DNA of 64,000 bases from the NCBI GenBank assembly GCA_030068075.1, contig CM057824.1, positions 129,384,414-129,448,413 of the forward strand. Reading direction: 5' to 3'. The notes below the pieces were generated by a model. That model saw nothing but the letters and a program-made list of their open reading frames with translations, did no database searches and was not told the DNA's origin. Both the position numbers and the translations under genes were made by a program. How positions within the stretch are numbered: the stretch's first letter is position 1; the number at the start of each line of letters is the position of its first letter. Source of the stretch: Paguma larvata (taxonomy: Eukaryota > Chordata > Mammalia > Carnivora > Viverridae). Of the stretch, positions 10,990 through 23,408 are shown piece after piece.

Positions 10990-11705
10990 CTGTTTCTATT
11001 GAATTTTTACCATTATCATTATGGATAATCTTTGTTTTTTTCTTTGTACATTGGGTAATTATTTTATTGGATGCTGGTCTTTTTTGTACACATTTAAATT
11101 TTTGGTATTATATTTAGGACATAATTATGTTTTTTAGAAACAGTTCAATCATGGATTTGCTTTCGAAGGTTTTATTAGGTGGCACCAGAACAGCCTTGAA
11201 TTTGAGGCTAATTTGGGCCCATTACTGAGGCAATATTTTTCTTGTGGCTCAGCTGGCTACGTGAAGAGATCCTTCTAGGTGCCTATGGTCTCCCATGATT
11301 TTTACACCTTCTCCTCCATGGTCCTTCTTATAGCTCCTTCCATGCAGACAAAAACTCAAGGGACATCTGTGCAAATCTGAAGATTCTTTCTCTTTGTGCA
11401 ACTCTTCCTTATATGGTAGTTTGCTACCCTGTACTCTAAACTCTGTGTCTTCAACTCACCGAGATCCCTGGGATGGCTTTGAATTTCCTCTCTTGTGTTG
11501 TGGCTGAGAAACTCTTCATGCAGTGAACTGGGCATGTGTGTTCACTCGCTTTATTTCTCTTCTCTCAGAGATCACTGTCCTGAGCTGTCTCTTGTCCAAT
11601 GGCTGAAAAGCACTTTTTCATGGTTTTGTATATTGCTTATTTATTTAATCTACAAGGGTAAATCTTGTCTGTTACTTTGTCACAACTATCAATCTCATCA
11701 TTAGC
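10990..11705 (-). mobile_element. Old L1M-type LINE 3' UTR, antisense
   Basis: Plus-strand landmarks in order: TTTTATTAGGTGGCACCAG, TTTGAGGCTAATTTGGGCCC, ATTACTGAGGCAATATTTTTC, then TGGTTTTGTATATTGC and AAGGGTAAATCTTGTCTGTTAC. These echo an old L1 3' UTR in antisense. Diverged; exact subfamily uncertain. Confidence 0.45.
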
Positions 11706-11803
11706 ATTTCATATAGCATGTGTGAGTGTATATAGAAAGTGAAGCGTGAAAGCAAAGATTAGTAAGAGTGAATCCAACAGAAGTAATAAAGATTTAGTCT
11801 ATC

Positions 11804-12143
11804 TAAAGACCATATGATTTCACTCATATGTGGAATTTAAGAAGCAAGGCAGATGAACATAGGGGAAGGAAAAAAAGAGAGAGAGAGAAGGAAGCAAACC
11901 ATAAGAGACTCTTAACTGTAGACAACAAACTGAGGGTTGATGGAGGGAGGTGGGTGGGAAGGGGGCTAAATGGGTGACGGGCATTAAGGAGGGTACTTGT
12001 TTGATGAGCACTGGGTGTTATATGCAAGTGATGAATCACTAAATTCTACACCTGAAACCAATTTTACCATACACATTAACTACTAGAATTTAAATAAAAC
12101 TTGAAATCCAAAACCCCCCCCAAAAAAAAACCAATGAGAACAA
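11804..12143 (+). mobile_element. 5'-truncated carnivore L1, 3' end
   Basis: Sense landmarks: CATATGATTTCACTCATATGT, GAGACTCTTAACTGTAGACAA, GATGAGCACTGGGTGTTATA, GAATCACTAAATTCTACACC, then GAATTTAAATAAAACTTG and a C/A-rich tail. Flanking 16-bp sequences AAAGATTTAGTCTATC (11788-11803) and AAAGATCTGGTCTATC (12144-12159) are a TSD with two mismatches. The frames at 11820-12039 on the minus strand are antisense L1. Confidence 0.92.
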
Positions 12144-12361
12144 AAAGATCTGGTCTATCAGGTGGTTCCTCCATGCTTTGATTTAGATTGATGAAATATC
12201 TGAATGATACAAAGTAACATTGGTCACACTTTGTTACAAAGAACATGTGCTTTAAGAAAATTTAGGTGTTTATGTGGAGATGATATTTTCAAATAAGCAC
12301 TGCAAATGATGCTTTCTAAATTTCATTGTTGAGAAGTCATCATAAGCATTTGAGTATTTTC

Positions 12362-12538
12362 TATCTATATGACCTTGATAGGTCACTTAACCTATTTCCC
12401 TGTTTGCTCATAGCTTAAATAGCAATGATAATAGTACCTCTTTCATCAAGTTGCTCTAAAGATTAACTGATTTCACAAATATAAAGAACTGAGAACTGTG
12501 TATGACACAGAGTAAGTGCTTTATAGTGTTAGCAAATA
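12362..12538 (+). mobile_element. MIR SINE
   Basis: ATGACCTTGATAGGTCACTTA, AATGATAATAGTACCTCTTTC, AAGATTAACTGATTTCACAAA and CACAGAGTAAGTGCTTTATAG follow the MIR consensus from core to tail in sense orientation. Confidence 0.75.
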
Positions 12539-12796
12539 TTTAGTAGTCTGATAAGTCCTGCAGTAAACCTATATAAACACATATAACTGATTATTGTAAT
12601 AGTTAAATATACCTATGGATGAACAGATTTTCACCTCGGAATATGTATTATCAATTGTCTTTTAGAACTATCTGCTTTGAGCAGCAGTGATACAAAGGAA
12701 AAGAAAGATTACAATATTTGTTGGATTATTCTTTAAATAAATTCTTTATAAATATCACAGCCACATTTTTGTTATGTATGGATAAAGGTTTTATTC

Positions 12797-13007
12797 TTTT
12801 TTTTAACGTTTTATTTATTTTTGAGAGAGAGTGACACAGAGTACAAGCAGGTGAGGGGTAGAGAAAGAGAAAGACAAGAATCTGAAGCAGGCTCCAGGCT
12901 CTGAGCTGTCAGCACAGAGCCCAACATGGGGCTCGAACTCGTGAACCACAAGATCATGGCCTGAGTCGAAGTTGGAAGATTAACCGACTGAGCCACCCAG
13001 GCGCCCC
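12797..13007 (-). mobile_element. CAN-SINE, antisense, perfect 13-bp TSD
   Basis: Near-consensus felid type: minus-strand head GGGGCGCCTGGGTGGCTCAG, B-box-like GAGTTCGAGCCC and GCTGACAGCTCAGAGCCTGG, with an A-rich tail. Flanked by identical AAAGGTTTTATTC at 12784-12796 and 13008-13020. Low divergence suggests a relatively young insertion. Confidence 0.97.
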
Positions 13008-13020
13008 AAAGGTTTTATTC

Positions 13021-15109
13021 CTAATGATGTACCTTTAAGAGGTTCTCCAAAAGCCTCTGTGAGGCCTGTACAGGGTTCATATATTTAACATGTCACCCTT
13101 GGAGCTTTTCGTAGCCTCATATTTTATGGTATCTAGTAGACAGATTTCTGCTGGGGTATTTATTTGATAAAGTGTCACTCTGCCAAAATTTTCCCCTAAA
13201 ACAAAAGACAAAATTTAAATAATCCTTGTGGTTGCTTCATAGTTGATGTTGGTACATCAGTTATGTGTTTCACGATCTCAAGTAAATAAATGTGTGAGTT
13301 AGATCCATGCCAGATGAATTATATGGGCAGAATATTTCTCCTCGATGGTGTGAATTTTGCTGGGCTTTAACTATTAGAAGATGGCAGGCCTTACAGTTTG
13401 AATGTATCAAGACACCCATGATCTTTTAATAGTCATGACACAGAGGGATATGGTCCAATAGATGTTTGTATTTTATTTAGGACAATTCAGCAGGGGCTTT
13501 TTGCTTCATTTGATCAACATGTGGACAAATGATTGAGAAATTTCTAATTACTAAACTCAGTGAAGACATTCTGCTACAGAGAGAGAGAGAGAGAGAGGAG
13601 TGACATGAAGACAGAACTTAGGACCTAACTCTGGGCCATTCTGTCTAGGAACAGTAGTAATTCCCACTAACTTTCCTGCAGGAGATCTAGAATCACATGG
13701 AAGTTTGCATTATTGTTTCACTCTGTACAATACAGCCACCTGAGGATGATGAAGAAGAATTGTTTATGAAATGTAGGTTAATGTTAATAATTATGTTGGG
13801 GATGTGAAATATTCCTTTTCACTTGACTGAATAGAGTGAATTTGCTAGTACTTTCGGTAATTTGAATTTATTATAACAATTAGTGTATGTCTAAAGAAAA
13901 ACCACTGGAGATTTTTAATGGTAACAAAAATGATGATTTAATCTTTAATCAGAGAGCACAAGCTTCACACTTAACATCCAAACAAATCTGTATATGTTTG
14001 CATTGAGACACTTAATATGATCACTTAGGTTAGAGTTCTTAAATTATTTTTGGCATTCTATATTAATTTTAATCATTTTCCTTAGTGATTGAAATGTAAT
14101 CATTTAATCTCATGTAATTTTTATGCTTACTAGGCCCTAGGGGACATTTTGTATATGAATTTCAGTCATTTCATTAGAAACACGCCTAAATGTTAGTAGG
14201 AGCTTCTGGCTGTATCGTATCTTTTCTTTCCCATGGTATTAAAGAAGCTAGATAGTTCTGCTAGAATGCAAAACATGCAGTTATGTTTGTATGTAACTTC
14301 TATTCTCTGTATGCTATTATTGATATTAACACAATTTCTGTTATTATCTTTGTGTTATTAACACAAAACTTTCTGTGGTAGACTCTTTAAAGTAATGTCT
14401 CCGCACCTTTTTAGAATACGTCTTAGGTTTCAGAGATCATCCTGCCGCAGTGATTCTAGCCTTAAGTATTCTTCTAACCTTTAGTAGAGGCTGACTATGG
14501 AATGCACGGAGCTGCTATGAACAAATAACTTAAATATGAAAGAAAAGGAAAAAAGAAACCATTATTTTTAATTCTGTTCAATTGTTAGAGTGACAAAAAC
14601 GAACAAAATTTTGCTTTATGTCTGATACTACAAGGTGGCCATAATGTCAGGAAATACAGATATTATGTACATAAATATATACGTTAAAAGTACTTATATG
14701 ATTTTTGTCATATGAATATTATTAAATATGCAATGTTAATTCAATATGTGAATTTAAATAGTATGTATACTGGTTAATATATCATATTTATATGTATACA
14801 AAATACGATTTGTTGATATTATGACAATATATCAATACATTATACATTCCTTAACATATTATTAGTAACACATAATGCAAAGCGTATATTTTACCAATCA
14901 ATACAATATGTACATTTGTGATGTATCTGATAATCTATGTGTCTGATTTTCTCTGCATAAACACGTGCCTGCTTCATAACTCAGAAGACATAATCAAGGG
15001 GTTTCAAGGTGATTACAAAAGATCCAAATATCTGTTTTCAGAATTTAAGGAAATTATTAATTTTTAAATTACTGTTTCATAAAATTTCTAAAAATTGGTT
15101 GCAATGATT
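13021..15109. other. Unique AT-rich sequence
   Basis: Holds a (GA)n run at 13578-13597 and an extremely AT-rich segment at about 14640-14940 with many ATAT and TATGTATAC motifs. No coding frame above 60 codons and no recognisable repeat family. Confidence 0.5.
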
Positions 15110-15123
15110 ACTAGGCCAATTTC

Positions 15124-15346
15124 TTATTTTTATTCTTTTATTTTTTTTAAAAGTTTATTCATTTTTGAGAGAGATAGAGACAGCACAAGTTGGGGAGACA
15201 CAGAAAGAGGGAGACAGAGAATCTCAAGCAGACTGTGCACTGTCAGCAAGGACCCCAATGCAGGCTCGAACTCACAAAACCATGAGATCATGACCTGAGC
15301 CAAAACCGAGTCAGACGCCTAACTGACTGAACCACCCAGGCGCCCC
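15124..15346 (-). mobile_element. CAN-SINE, antisense, perfect 14-bp TSD
   Basis: The minus-strand head is GGGGCGCCTGGGTGGTTCAG; the body has GAGATCATGACCTGAGCC on the plus strand and is missing part of the middle ('CTGACAG...' shortened). Identical ACTAGGCCAATTTC flanks at 15110-15123 and 15347-15360. The first 13 bp occur a third time at 16080-16092. Confidence 0.96.
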
Positions 15347-15599
15347 ACTAGGCCAATTTCAAATATGACATTAAAAGCCTAGTTTAAAATATTTTGGCCA
15401 TTTTCAGAAAAATACTAAGAGTTCTATTATAGTAACTTCATAAACATCAGCTTCATCATTCACTATGAGATGAATAATGCTGTTCTTGTCAAAAGGAATT
15501 CAATGTTAGAATACTTGTATGTCAGAGCAACAAAATATATTTATTTTAATATTTTATGTTATGAATTAGGTACGATAGTAATCTTCCAGATAAAACCAA

Positions 15600-16050
15600 G
15601 TCGTTCCAGTATGTCTTTATTACTTTTTGGCCATCCACTACATGGACCCCTTACCTGCACTTCTTCTAATAGGAATTTTAAAATCTCCCTTTCTCCATAT
15701 GTGATACATAAATTTTTGATGGGGATCTATCTCTCACCTCTATATCTAAGACAAAAAGTTTTTCTTACTGCTTTGGCCACAGTGATTACTTTATGTCTTG
15801 TTACTTGGTTCAGTCAGAACAAAAGGATTCAGTAAGGTTCTTGATGAAAACACTGGGTGAAAAGACCCTTATTGTTTTCCCAATAACATTACACACAAAT
15901 TTTTTAAGGGCTAAATCGAGTAGATTACTTTTACCTGATAACAAAACTACAATAGCAGAAGGCAATGCTGAGAGATACACAGAAATTGACTCATGATATC
16001 AAAATTGAGCTCTGAAGCTAGACATGACTTTCGTCAGCCTAGACAGTGAA
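15600..16050 (+). mobile_element. Old interspersed repeat, probably L1M 3'-UTR group
   Basis: Ordered matches to a dispersed mammalian repeat I remember: TACATGGACCCCTTACCTGC, CTGCTTTGGCCACAGTGATTA, ACTTGGTTCAGTCAGAACAA, GATTCAGTAAGGTTCTTGATG and AATGCTGAGAGATACACAGA. The 121-codon frame at 15470-15835 lies mostly in this and is not a gene. Family name uncertain. Confidence 0.4.
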
Positions 16051-16092
16051 AATTTAATTTATATGAAAAGAACTTTCCGACTAGGCCAATTT

Positions 16093-16772
16093 ATATTAGT
16101 TTTTGTTTGCTAAGCAAAAAGCAGAATCTGGCACCGTGGTTGGATTCACCATCCCTTCACATAACCTCCTGCTCAGGGAATCATGCCTGGGATTTGCTGA
16201 TATTGAAGAAAGTCAATATCCACTGTCAGTTGGGTTCCCTAAGTAGAGTAGTCAATAATTATAGGTTGAATGCTAGAGCTTAGACAATTAGCTTCCATAG
16301 ATTGTTGAACTGATACTTAAAACAAAAAGAAAAATTACCACTTGAAGTGTGAGTCAGAGTAAAACAAGTCCATACAGAGATTCTAAATAACAGTAATTAT
16401 GGAGTGTGAGAATTGAAATCTCTCAACCTGGTATATATGCCAAGTTCTGCTTTCCTGTCATCTGCCCTGATGGTTCTTGTTCTACATAGGAATAGATTTT
16501 GGCTTTTTCTCTGAATGGCTACATGAACTTCCATTTGTTAAAGTCATTTAAACAGCCTACCTCAGGAGACAAAAATAGCCTAATGAAGATATTTTACTTT
16601 GATATCATATGGATTTATAGTTTACAGACACATTTCATCATTGGAATAAAATTTATAGCCTTATTTTTCATCATTTTATTGTTCTAACTCAAAGATTATT
16701 TGGGTATATGGTGATAGATAATGCTGATCTTTGTCAAAACCTGTAAACATGTATACTGAAAAGGGTGAATTA
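16093..16772. other. Unique AT-rich sequence
   Basis: Includes a small perfect inverted repeat, GATATTGA/TCAATATC around a 6-base spacer, near 16198-16219. No gene seen. Confidence 0.45.
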
Positions 16773-16788
16773 AATTTTAATGAGTTTA

Positions 16789-16993
16789 GGGGTGGCTAAG
16801 TTGGTCCAGTGTCTGACTCTTGATTTCAGCTCAGATCATGTTCCCAGGGTCACAGGAACGAACCCCACACTGGGTTCTGCACTGGGTATCGAGCTTGCCT
16901 GAGATTCTCTCTCTCCCTCTCTCTGTCTCTCTCTGTCTCTCTCTCTCTCCCTCTGCCCCTCAGCTGCTCGCACACTCTCTCTAAAATAAAAAT
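16789..16993 (+). mobile_element. CAN-SINE with imperfect 16-bp TSD
   Basis: GGGGTGGCTAAGTTGGTCCAG head, CAGCTCAGATCATGTTCCC, then long TC-rich tail and AAATAAAAATAAAA. Flanks AATTTTAATGAGTTTA (16773-16788) and AAAATTAATGAGTGTA (16994-17009) are a diverged TSD, so this copy is older. Confidence 0.92.
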
Positions 16994-17009
16994 AAAATTA
17001 ATGAGTGTA

Positions 17010-17584
17010 AATTATACCTAAACAAAATATCTATGGCTGCAAAAAATTGCACAGAGATCACCATAGTCATCATCATCATTATCTTCTTAATTACCCTCCA
17101 GTTATAGGATGAAGATGCAGAGGGAGATATCAATGATGCAAAGACAGCTGAATACTTATCATCATTGAAGCTGGATGATGGACATACGGAGGTTCATTAT
17201 AATGTTAGTTAAATTTGTACATTCTTCACTTTGTCCATAGTAAAAGTGAAAAACAAAACAAAACAAAACATAGGCACACATACACAAATACACACACACA
17301 CACATGCACAAGCCAAATGAAAATATTTGGACACTGCATGAGAAATTATCCTGAGCACTTGCTTACCATCCTCCAGATTACTTCTCTAAGCTGCAGCTAA
17401 AATTGTCTAAAATTCACCAATCTCAAGGAATATATCTCTGAGGGATGGGGCAAGCCTTTATTTTAGGCAATGGTATAAAAATATAAAAAGAAAAACTACT
17501 TTAACAGGTATCTAGGGAAAAAGTAGAAATGCCATAGAATGGTGAAAGTTTATGAGAATTTAGAAGTTAAAATTCTGTAGTTGG
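17010..17584. other. Unique sequence with (AAAAC)n and (CA)n
   Basis: AAAACAAAACAAAAC-type run at about 17250-17270, then a (CA)n-rich tract at 17271-17308. No gene seen. Confidence 0.6.
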
Positions 17585-17735
17585 GGCCTAATTCTATCAC
17601 TTATCAGCTGTGTGAGCTTATGGAAGTGATTTAACCTCTCTGAGGCCAGTTTCTTCAGTAAAACGTCAATGAAAGCATTTGCCTCATTAGACTGTTTTGA
17701 GGAACAATCGGAATAATGCATGCACAAGCTATTTG
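17585..17735 (+). mobile_element. MIR SINE
   Basis: Strong MIR core: ATCACTTATCAGCTGTGTGAG, GAAGTGATTTAACCTCTCTGA, GGCCAGTTTCTTCAGTAAAA and CCTCATTAGACTGTTTTGAGG in order. One of the best preserved MIRs here. Confidence 0.85.
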
Positions 17736-19971
17736 TAAAACTGAAATTGTGGTTATTATTCTCTTCTATTTTGTGTCTTAGAAACTTTTTTGAAAAGAAA
17801 TGCATAACCAGCAACTCACTTATTCTGCAATTTGTAAAGAACTCAAAATGTTGGAAAGTGTCATCTCTTTTATCTAGTATTTTTCTTTTTGATTTTGTAG
17901 TTCACACACAGTAACAGTCAATTACTACCCTAGTTCCAAATGCTTTAATAAAATCATTCTGTATGCTCAGAAAAAATAACAACCAGAATTGAGAAATAAA
18001 TTGTTGAATAAAATATGGCAGAACACAAAGTATTTCATAAAGGTACATAGACTGCATTCTCCAATATATCCATCTATTTATTTTGCTGAGAATGCATGAG
18101 AATAGTTTCCTTTATAATACATGCACATACATCACTGATTTTGTAAATTGTATTTCTTAGTAAGAATAGATTATAGATAGCTTCCAGGGAGATAGCCGTG
18201 ATGTTGAATGACAGGTAAACTTGGCATTAGAACACTTGGGTCAATTTCTTTAATTTTCTATTTGCTAAGTATTTGACATTGAATATTCACCTACTTCTCA
18301 AGCCTTAGGTCCCTGATATTCAGAACAGTAATGATAGTTGCTACTTAAATACCTGCTACTCAAAAACTTGTGATAACTTTTATTTCATGAACTAATAAAT
18401 TTATCTCTTCTGTAATACATTTTATTGAATTTAATAAATGCTAAATGCATTAATAAAGAACTCACTTTTGATTTTGTTTCCTTCTTTAGAAATGACTTTA
18501 TTTTAACCTGAAAGAAATCAAATATTTTGATGCTATATCAGGCTTTATCAAAGAGATTGTTTATCACGAACAATAGATATATACTGAAATTGTGCTTATA
18601 TCTCCATCTTCTGTGTTTGTGAATTTTAAATTTTTTCTCGAGCAAAATTTACCTCGAGCAAAATTTTGTTGAAAAATGACTTTAACTTCTGTTCAACGTA
18701 CAGTCCATATATCAACAAACCCCAAGCTATAGTGTTTGTAAAATGAATATGTATATAAGGAAGTATGTATAAATTTATATGTATAAAGAATAAGTATGTT
18801 TCTGCCTTGGCATGCCATTATTATGTAATTTCTCATATGTAAACCAGTCACTTGACCCATGCGATATAAAAAGGCATCTTCAGGAAATATATTCGTATTT
18901 TCTTTGGTCTTATAATGATCTTTTACTTCAACCTTATTCCAACTTATCTAATTAAAATGCATAATCTTAATTTTAAGTTAAAATGTTTTTATTTCAAATT
19001 AATATTAGTTTCAGAAATGTATAACTATGTATACTATATACATTTTATATGTACTCCAGGCAACAAATCATATTGGTAATAAAAACAGAAATATATATCT
19101 ATATTTTTGATAAATAGTCATTAAGACACAAGATGGCAGTACTAATCTTTATTAGTTCTGAAAATATGACAATGCACTTGAAAATTTATTACATTTCTCT
19201 TTTCTTCTCAGTATTTGTAAAGATGCTTTCACTTCCATGCAGAAACTTTTATCAATTTTGTAGAATTAAAATAAAATCTAACGAGAGTGTACTGTCCATC
19301 ATCTATCTATCCATTGGCAGCTACTGCGTTTAGTAAAAAGTATTTAGTCTTTAGAAACTTCAGTTTCCTCATTCTTATAATGAACATGTTAGTCTAGATA
19401 ATCTTGAAATTTCTTTCACTTCTGTATATCTATAACATTTATAAAATTAGGAACTGTACATTCAAATGAATTTTCTACATCTTAATGATTAAATGTATTC
19501 AAAATTAAAGATAAGAATGGCAGCAGGCTTTCTGCTTGTTCAGTGATTGACGAAAGATCAGTGGTGACTCTACTTGTTCTTCAATAGAATTGAAATATTT
19601 AGGGCTAAAGTTATGGAACTTTTATGTAAAAGCAAATACACTTATTATCATTTAAATGTTAATGACCATTGCTGCTGGTCTGTATCAAGAAATACATGAT
19701 ATGCCATTCCATTGTACTAAAAACTGTCAGGGTGGCATCTGTGAGCTTTCCATTTTCCCATTTCCAAATAACTTTTTCTCTCTAATTCTGCTGATTTTAG
19801 AGAAACTGAGAATTATTTTCTTTCCTGGAAGTAGTATGATAACATCTTACCCATTTGTGTTTCCTGGGTTTTTTGTCGTTTTGTTTTTAATTTGTTTTAA
19901 ATTGTTTTTCTTTTTCTTCTTACTCTCTTCAGGAAATTTAGGCTTAGGGATTCTGTTTGGGCTTCTATAAT
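17736..19971. other. Unique AT-rich sequence
   Basis: No recognisable gene. A 14-bp unit CTCGAGCAAAATTT is repeated at 18637-18650 and 18653-18666. A T-rich patch lies at 19866-19922. Open frames (19656-19970 and others) are low-complexity hydrophobic by-products of T-rich DNA. Confidence 0.5.
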
Positions 19972-20307
19972 GAAATACATTAGACTGGCGTGTTTCATAA
20001 ACAACAGAAATGTATTTTTTATAGGCCTGGAGATTGTCAGTCTAAGATCAGGGTGCAGGCAGACTTGGTATCTGGTGGGATATTACTTCTTGGCTCATAG
20101 ACAGCTATCTTTTTGCTGTATCTTCAAGGGAAAGGACAAGGGAACTTCTTAGGGTCTCCTTTATTAGGACTCTCATCCCATTCATGAGGGCTCTAGTTTT
20201 ATAATCTTATCATTTTCCAAAGGCCCCACCTCCAAATGCCATCTCATTGGGGATTAGGAGATGAGATATAAATTTTGAGGGGACATTAACATTTCAGTCT
20301 CTAGCAT
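19972..20307 (-). mobile_element. MLT1 (MaLR) LTR, antisense
   Basis: Reverse-complement MLT1 landmarks in order: CATAAACAACAGAAATGTAT, GGCCTGGAGATTGTCAGTCT, AAGATCAGGGTGCAGGCAGA, AGGACAAGGGAAC, CCCATTCATGAGGGCTCTAG, AAAGGCCCCACCTCCAAATG and ACATTAACATTTCAG. Nearly full length. This is an old mammalian LTR with no coding capacity. Confidence 0.88.
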
Positions 20308-21549
20308 TTTCTATTCCTACATTTTTAATCTCAATTTGATTTACCCTCCTTCTATTCTATACTTTAACAAATCACTACAGGAAAACTCCACCATGGCACC
20401 ATAGCTACAATGTATGTATCCACATAGGCCAAGCAGACGAGACTGAGGTGCGGTCTAACCCAGGTCTTTATGTAACACTTATAATCCTCCCAGGAATATG
20501 GCAAAATAGGTAGCCATGTGAAGAATTGTCACAAGGCTGTTTCACTTTCACTTCATCTTGTGGGAAACTTTGTTGCTATAAAGTGGTTTCTCATTAATCT
20601 CCTGGTTCCTGTGAGCCATGCAACTTTTCACCTCTTCTTCAGGGTAGACCTGATGGCTATAAAGCTGCTAATTTGCAGTGTGGACCCTACACTCATTCTG
20701 TCTATAATTGTCCCTCCCAGTTTGATGTTACCTTGTGGATTCAAGAATCTGCCAGCATGCTGGTCTTGCTTATTTACACTCAATCCTTTTGGGCTCATTG
20801 CATTCTTAGTGGGCAAATCTATGGAAATATGATGGGCCAGCCTGGAAGATGCAGTATTTTCTGCTTTTTAGGGACAACTTGACTACTTCCAAATGTCATA
20901 TTAAGGAATCCAAATACTTTAAGGACCCCATGAGATTTTATATACTAGTAGAAGCAAAAAGTTAGTAACATATACTCTTACTATTTTCCCTCTAAGGCAT
21001 CCATGGTAATAATTCTGTGGTATTTTCCTCTTTTGAGAAGACACGATTCTATATAATATTAAACCTTTACTTGATCTTTCTTTGACTTCCAGATGACCTT
21101 CTATTTTCTGTCTTCATTTTACTAGAATGTTTTAACCATAGTACACACTGTTTTCAAGATCTCTTTACCTATTCCTACCCTTAGACCCTTAAACAGAAGT
21201 TATATACCTACATTTTGATGAAAACAGATTTTTATAATTTCAGGGGTTCTATCACAAATGCGTTATTCTCTGTATTCATCCTACATAAACTGCAGCACAT
21301 TTTACTTGGCCCAGAGTTTTGAAAGCTCCTTATATAAATTTAATGACACTCTAATTGCCATAAAAATCCTCCCTTACTTTCCAATAGTTCCTTTTCCTTT
21401 TTAAATTTCTTTAGTGTTTTCTAAGATTTAGTTCTTAGCCCTTCGCTTTCCTTTTCATGCTTTATACTTCAAGGATATTTAACACATTCCCATCTTTCAA
21501 AGTCACTTGCTATCACATAGTACATCAAGTATATGTAATCATTATGCAG
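20308..21549. other. Unidentified sequence of moderate complexity
   Basis: No repeat family recognised with confidence. Several overlapping short frames occur on both strands (20518-20882). None has a recognisable domain, splice context or codon signature, and their overlap on opposite strands argues against coding. Confidence 0.4.
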
Positions 21550-22389
21550 GGTGGTCTTCACATTTGATGATAAGAGAGGAGATTTTTGTTTCTCATCAAG
21601 ACAGAGGAACAGGAACAAAATTCATCCACTAGCCTGAAATAACCACAAAGACAAAATATATAAAACCGATGTCCTCAGTACACCAGGTATCAAACAAAAA
21701 CACAGGGATGTTTGAGAGATGGAGAAGAAAACAGGCAGATGAACTGCATGATTGTTCCAGATTACAATCTTAGAGAGTTTCCAGGTTCTAGTATGAGGAG
21801 GGTAGTGAAGTGAAATTCCATACATTCTGTGAGTTATGAAGATGGAGATCATATTTTTAGAACAAGGAACCTAGACATCAGAGGACAAAGAAATACAGAG
21901 GCCTTTATAGAAGAAGCTCTCTATAGCTGCATAGAGGTTGATCCTCAAGATTTCAAAAGAATACTAACTGATTAGTGAATATGTGTGAATAAACTACTTG
22001 AGGTTGGGAAACTGTATCTTAGACACAGCACTGGGAACTGTGTCTGTTCCCAACAGAATGGAAAAAGTACTCATAATTTATGTGTCGTTTGGGTAGAGTC
22101 GTCTGATATGTCTTGCCTTAGGAATAGGGGAAAATAGTTCTAGATTAAACATGACTCTTGTCTGGCCTAACGAATTTTAAAAGTATCACCTAAGTGGATT
22201 CAACTATCTATAAGAACATTAATAATAACCAAAGCTCAAGTAGGAATACAAAAATATCTGGCACTCAAGAGGTAAAATTCACAATTTCTAGCATTGACAA
22301 AAAATTAGCAGGTATGAAAAGAAGCAGAAAAATACAATTAGGAGGAAAACCAAACAATTAAATCCAACTGAGAAATGTAAAAGAGTTTA

Positions 22390-22599
22390 TTTATTTTTAA
22401 GTGTTTATTTACTTGTTTTGGGAGACGGAGAAAGAGAAAGTGGGGAAGGGGCAGAGAGAGAGGGAGAGAGAATCCTCAGCAGGCTCCACACTACCAGTAC
22501 AGAGTCTAACATGGGGCTCAATCTTGTGACCTGCGAGATCATGTCCTGAGCCAAAATCCAGAGTCAGATGCTTAACCAACTGAGCCACCCAAGTTCCCC
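22390..22599 (-). mobile_element. CAN-SINE, antisense, inside L1M
   Basis: The minus-strand head is GGGGAACTTGGGTGGCTCAG; the body has GGCTCAGGACATGATCTCGC; the plus strand starts TTATTTTTAAGTGTTTATTT. TSD AAGAGTTTA at 22381-22389 and 22600-22608. The L1M resumes after it. Confidence 0.95.
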
Positions 22600-23193
22600 A
22601 AGAGTTTAAAATTAATAGAAGGAAACATTAAAATAGTTCTTATAAATGCATTCTATATGTTCAGAAGTTAGGAAGAGACATGAAAAATTTAAAAAAATTA
22701 AAAATAAAGGAAAAGGAAAGATGGTCAAGTCAAAATTGAGTTTATTGAGATGAAAACTAAAATGTCTGATGTGAAACAAGCACTGGATGGATATAAGAAC
22801 TTATTTCACACTGAGGAAATAAAGATTAGTGAAATCACAGCAATAAACACTATTCAAAATGAAATATGTAAGAGAAATAAATATTAAATTGAGAATTGAG
22901 AATCGTTATAAACTTGTGTGAAAATTTCAAGGATCCAAATATGCATCTACTTGGAGTTAGTGAAGAAAAGAGGGTAGAAGTGATACTTGATGAAACTATG
23001 ACTGAAAACTTTTCATAATTACCAACATCAGTACTCATTATAAACTCATAAATCTAAGAAATTTTTGAAAACCATTTAATATAAAAGAGGAAAAAATATT
23101 TGAACAGAAAGCTTCACCAAAGACAACACACACAATGCAAATAGATACATGAAAAAAAGCTAAGTATCATTAGTCTTCAAGAAAATGCAAATC

Positions 23194-23408
23194 GAGGGGC
23201 TCAGTCAGTTAAGCACCTGACTTTGACGCATGTCATGATCACACAGTTTGTGGATTTGAGCCCCATATCGGGCTCTGGGCTGACAACTCAGAGCCTAGAA
23301 CCTGCTTGAGAGTCTGTCTCCCTCTCTCTCTCTGCCCCTCCCTCTTTGTGCGCGTTCTCCCTCTCTCTCTCTCTCTCTCTCTCAAAAATAAATAAAATTA
23401 AAAAGAAA
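23194..23408 (+). mobile_element. CAN-SINE inside L1M
   Basis: GAGGGGCTCAGTCAGTTAAG (head lacks a few bases), GGGCTCTGGGCTGACAACTC, (CT)n and AAAAATAAATAAAATT tail. Flanks AAGAAAATGCAAATC (23179-23193) and AAGAAAGTACAAATC (23409-23423) are a 15-bp TSD with two mismatches, splitting the L1 'atgcaaatcaaaat' motif. Confidence 0.95.

Noticed and set aside
14640..14940. Very AT-rich segment as a matrix-attachment or origin-like element
   Set aside because: AT-richness alone is weak evidence in a uniformly AT-rich window, and I saw no specific motif pattern that sets it apart.
15470..15835. 121-codon open frame
   Set aside because: No recognisable domain. The second half overlaps an old interspersed repeat, and composition is that of AT-rich filler. 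No splice or promoter context.
20518..20882. Overlapping frames on both strands (104, 69 and 62 codons)
   Set aside because: Mutual overlap on opposite strands and no recognisable motif. Nothing favours one frame, and no start or splice context supports an exon.
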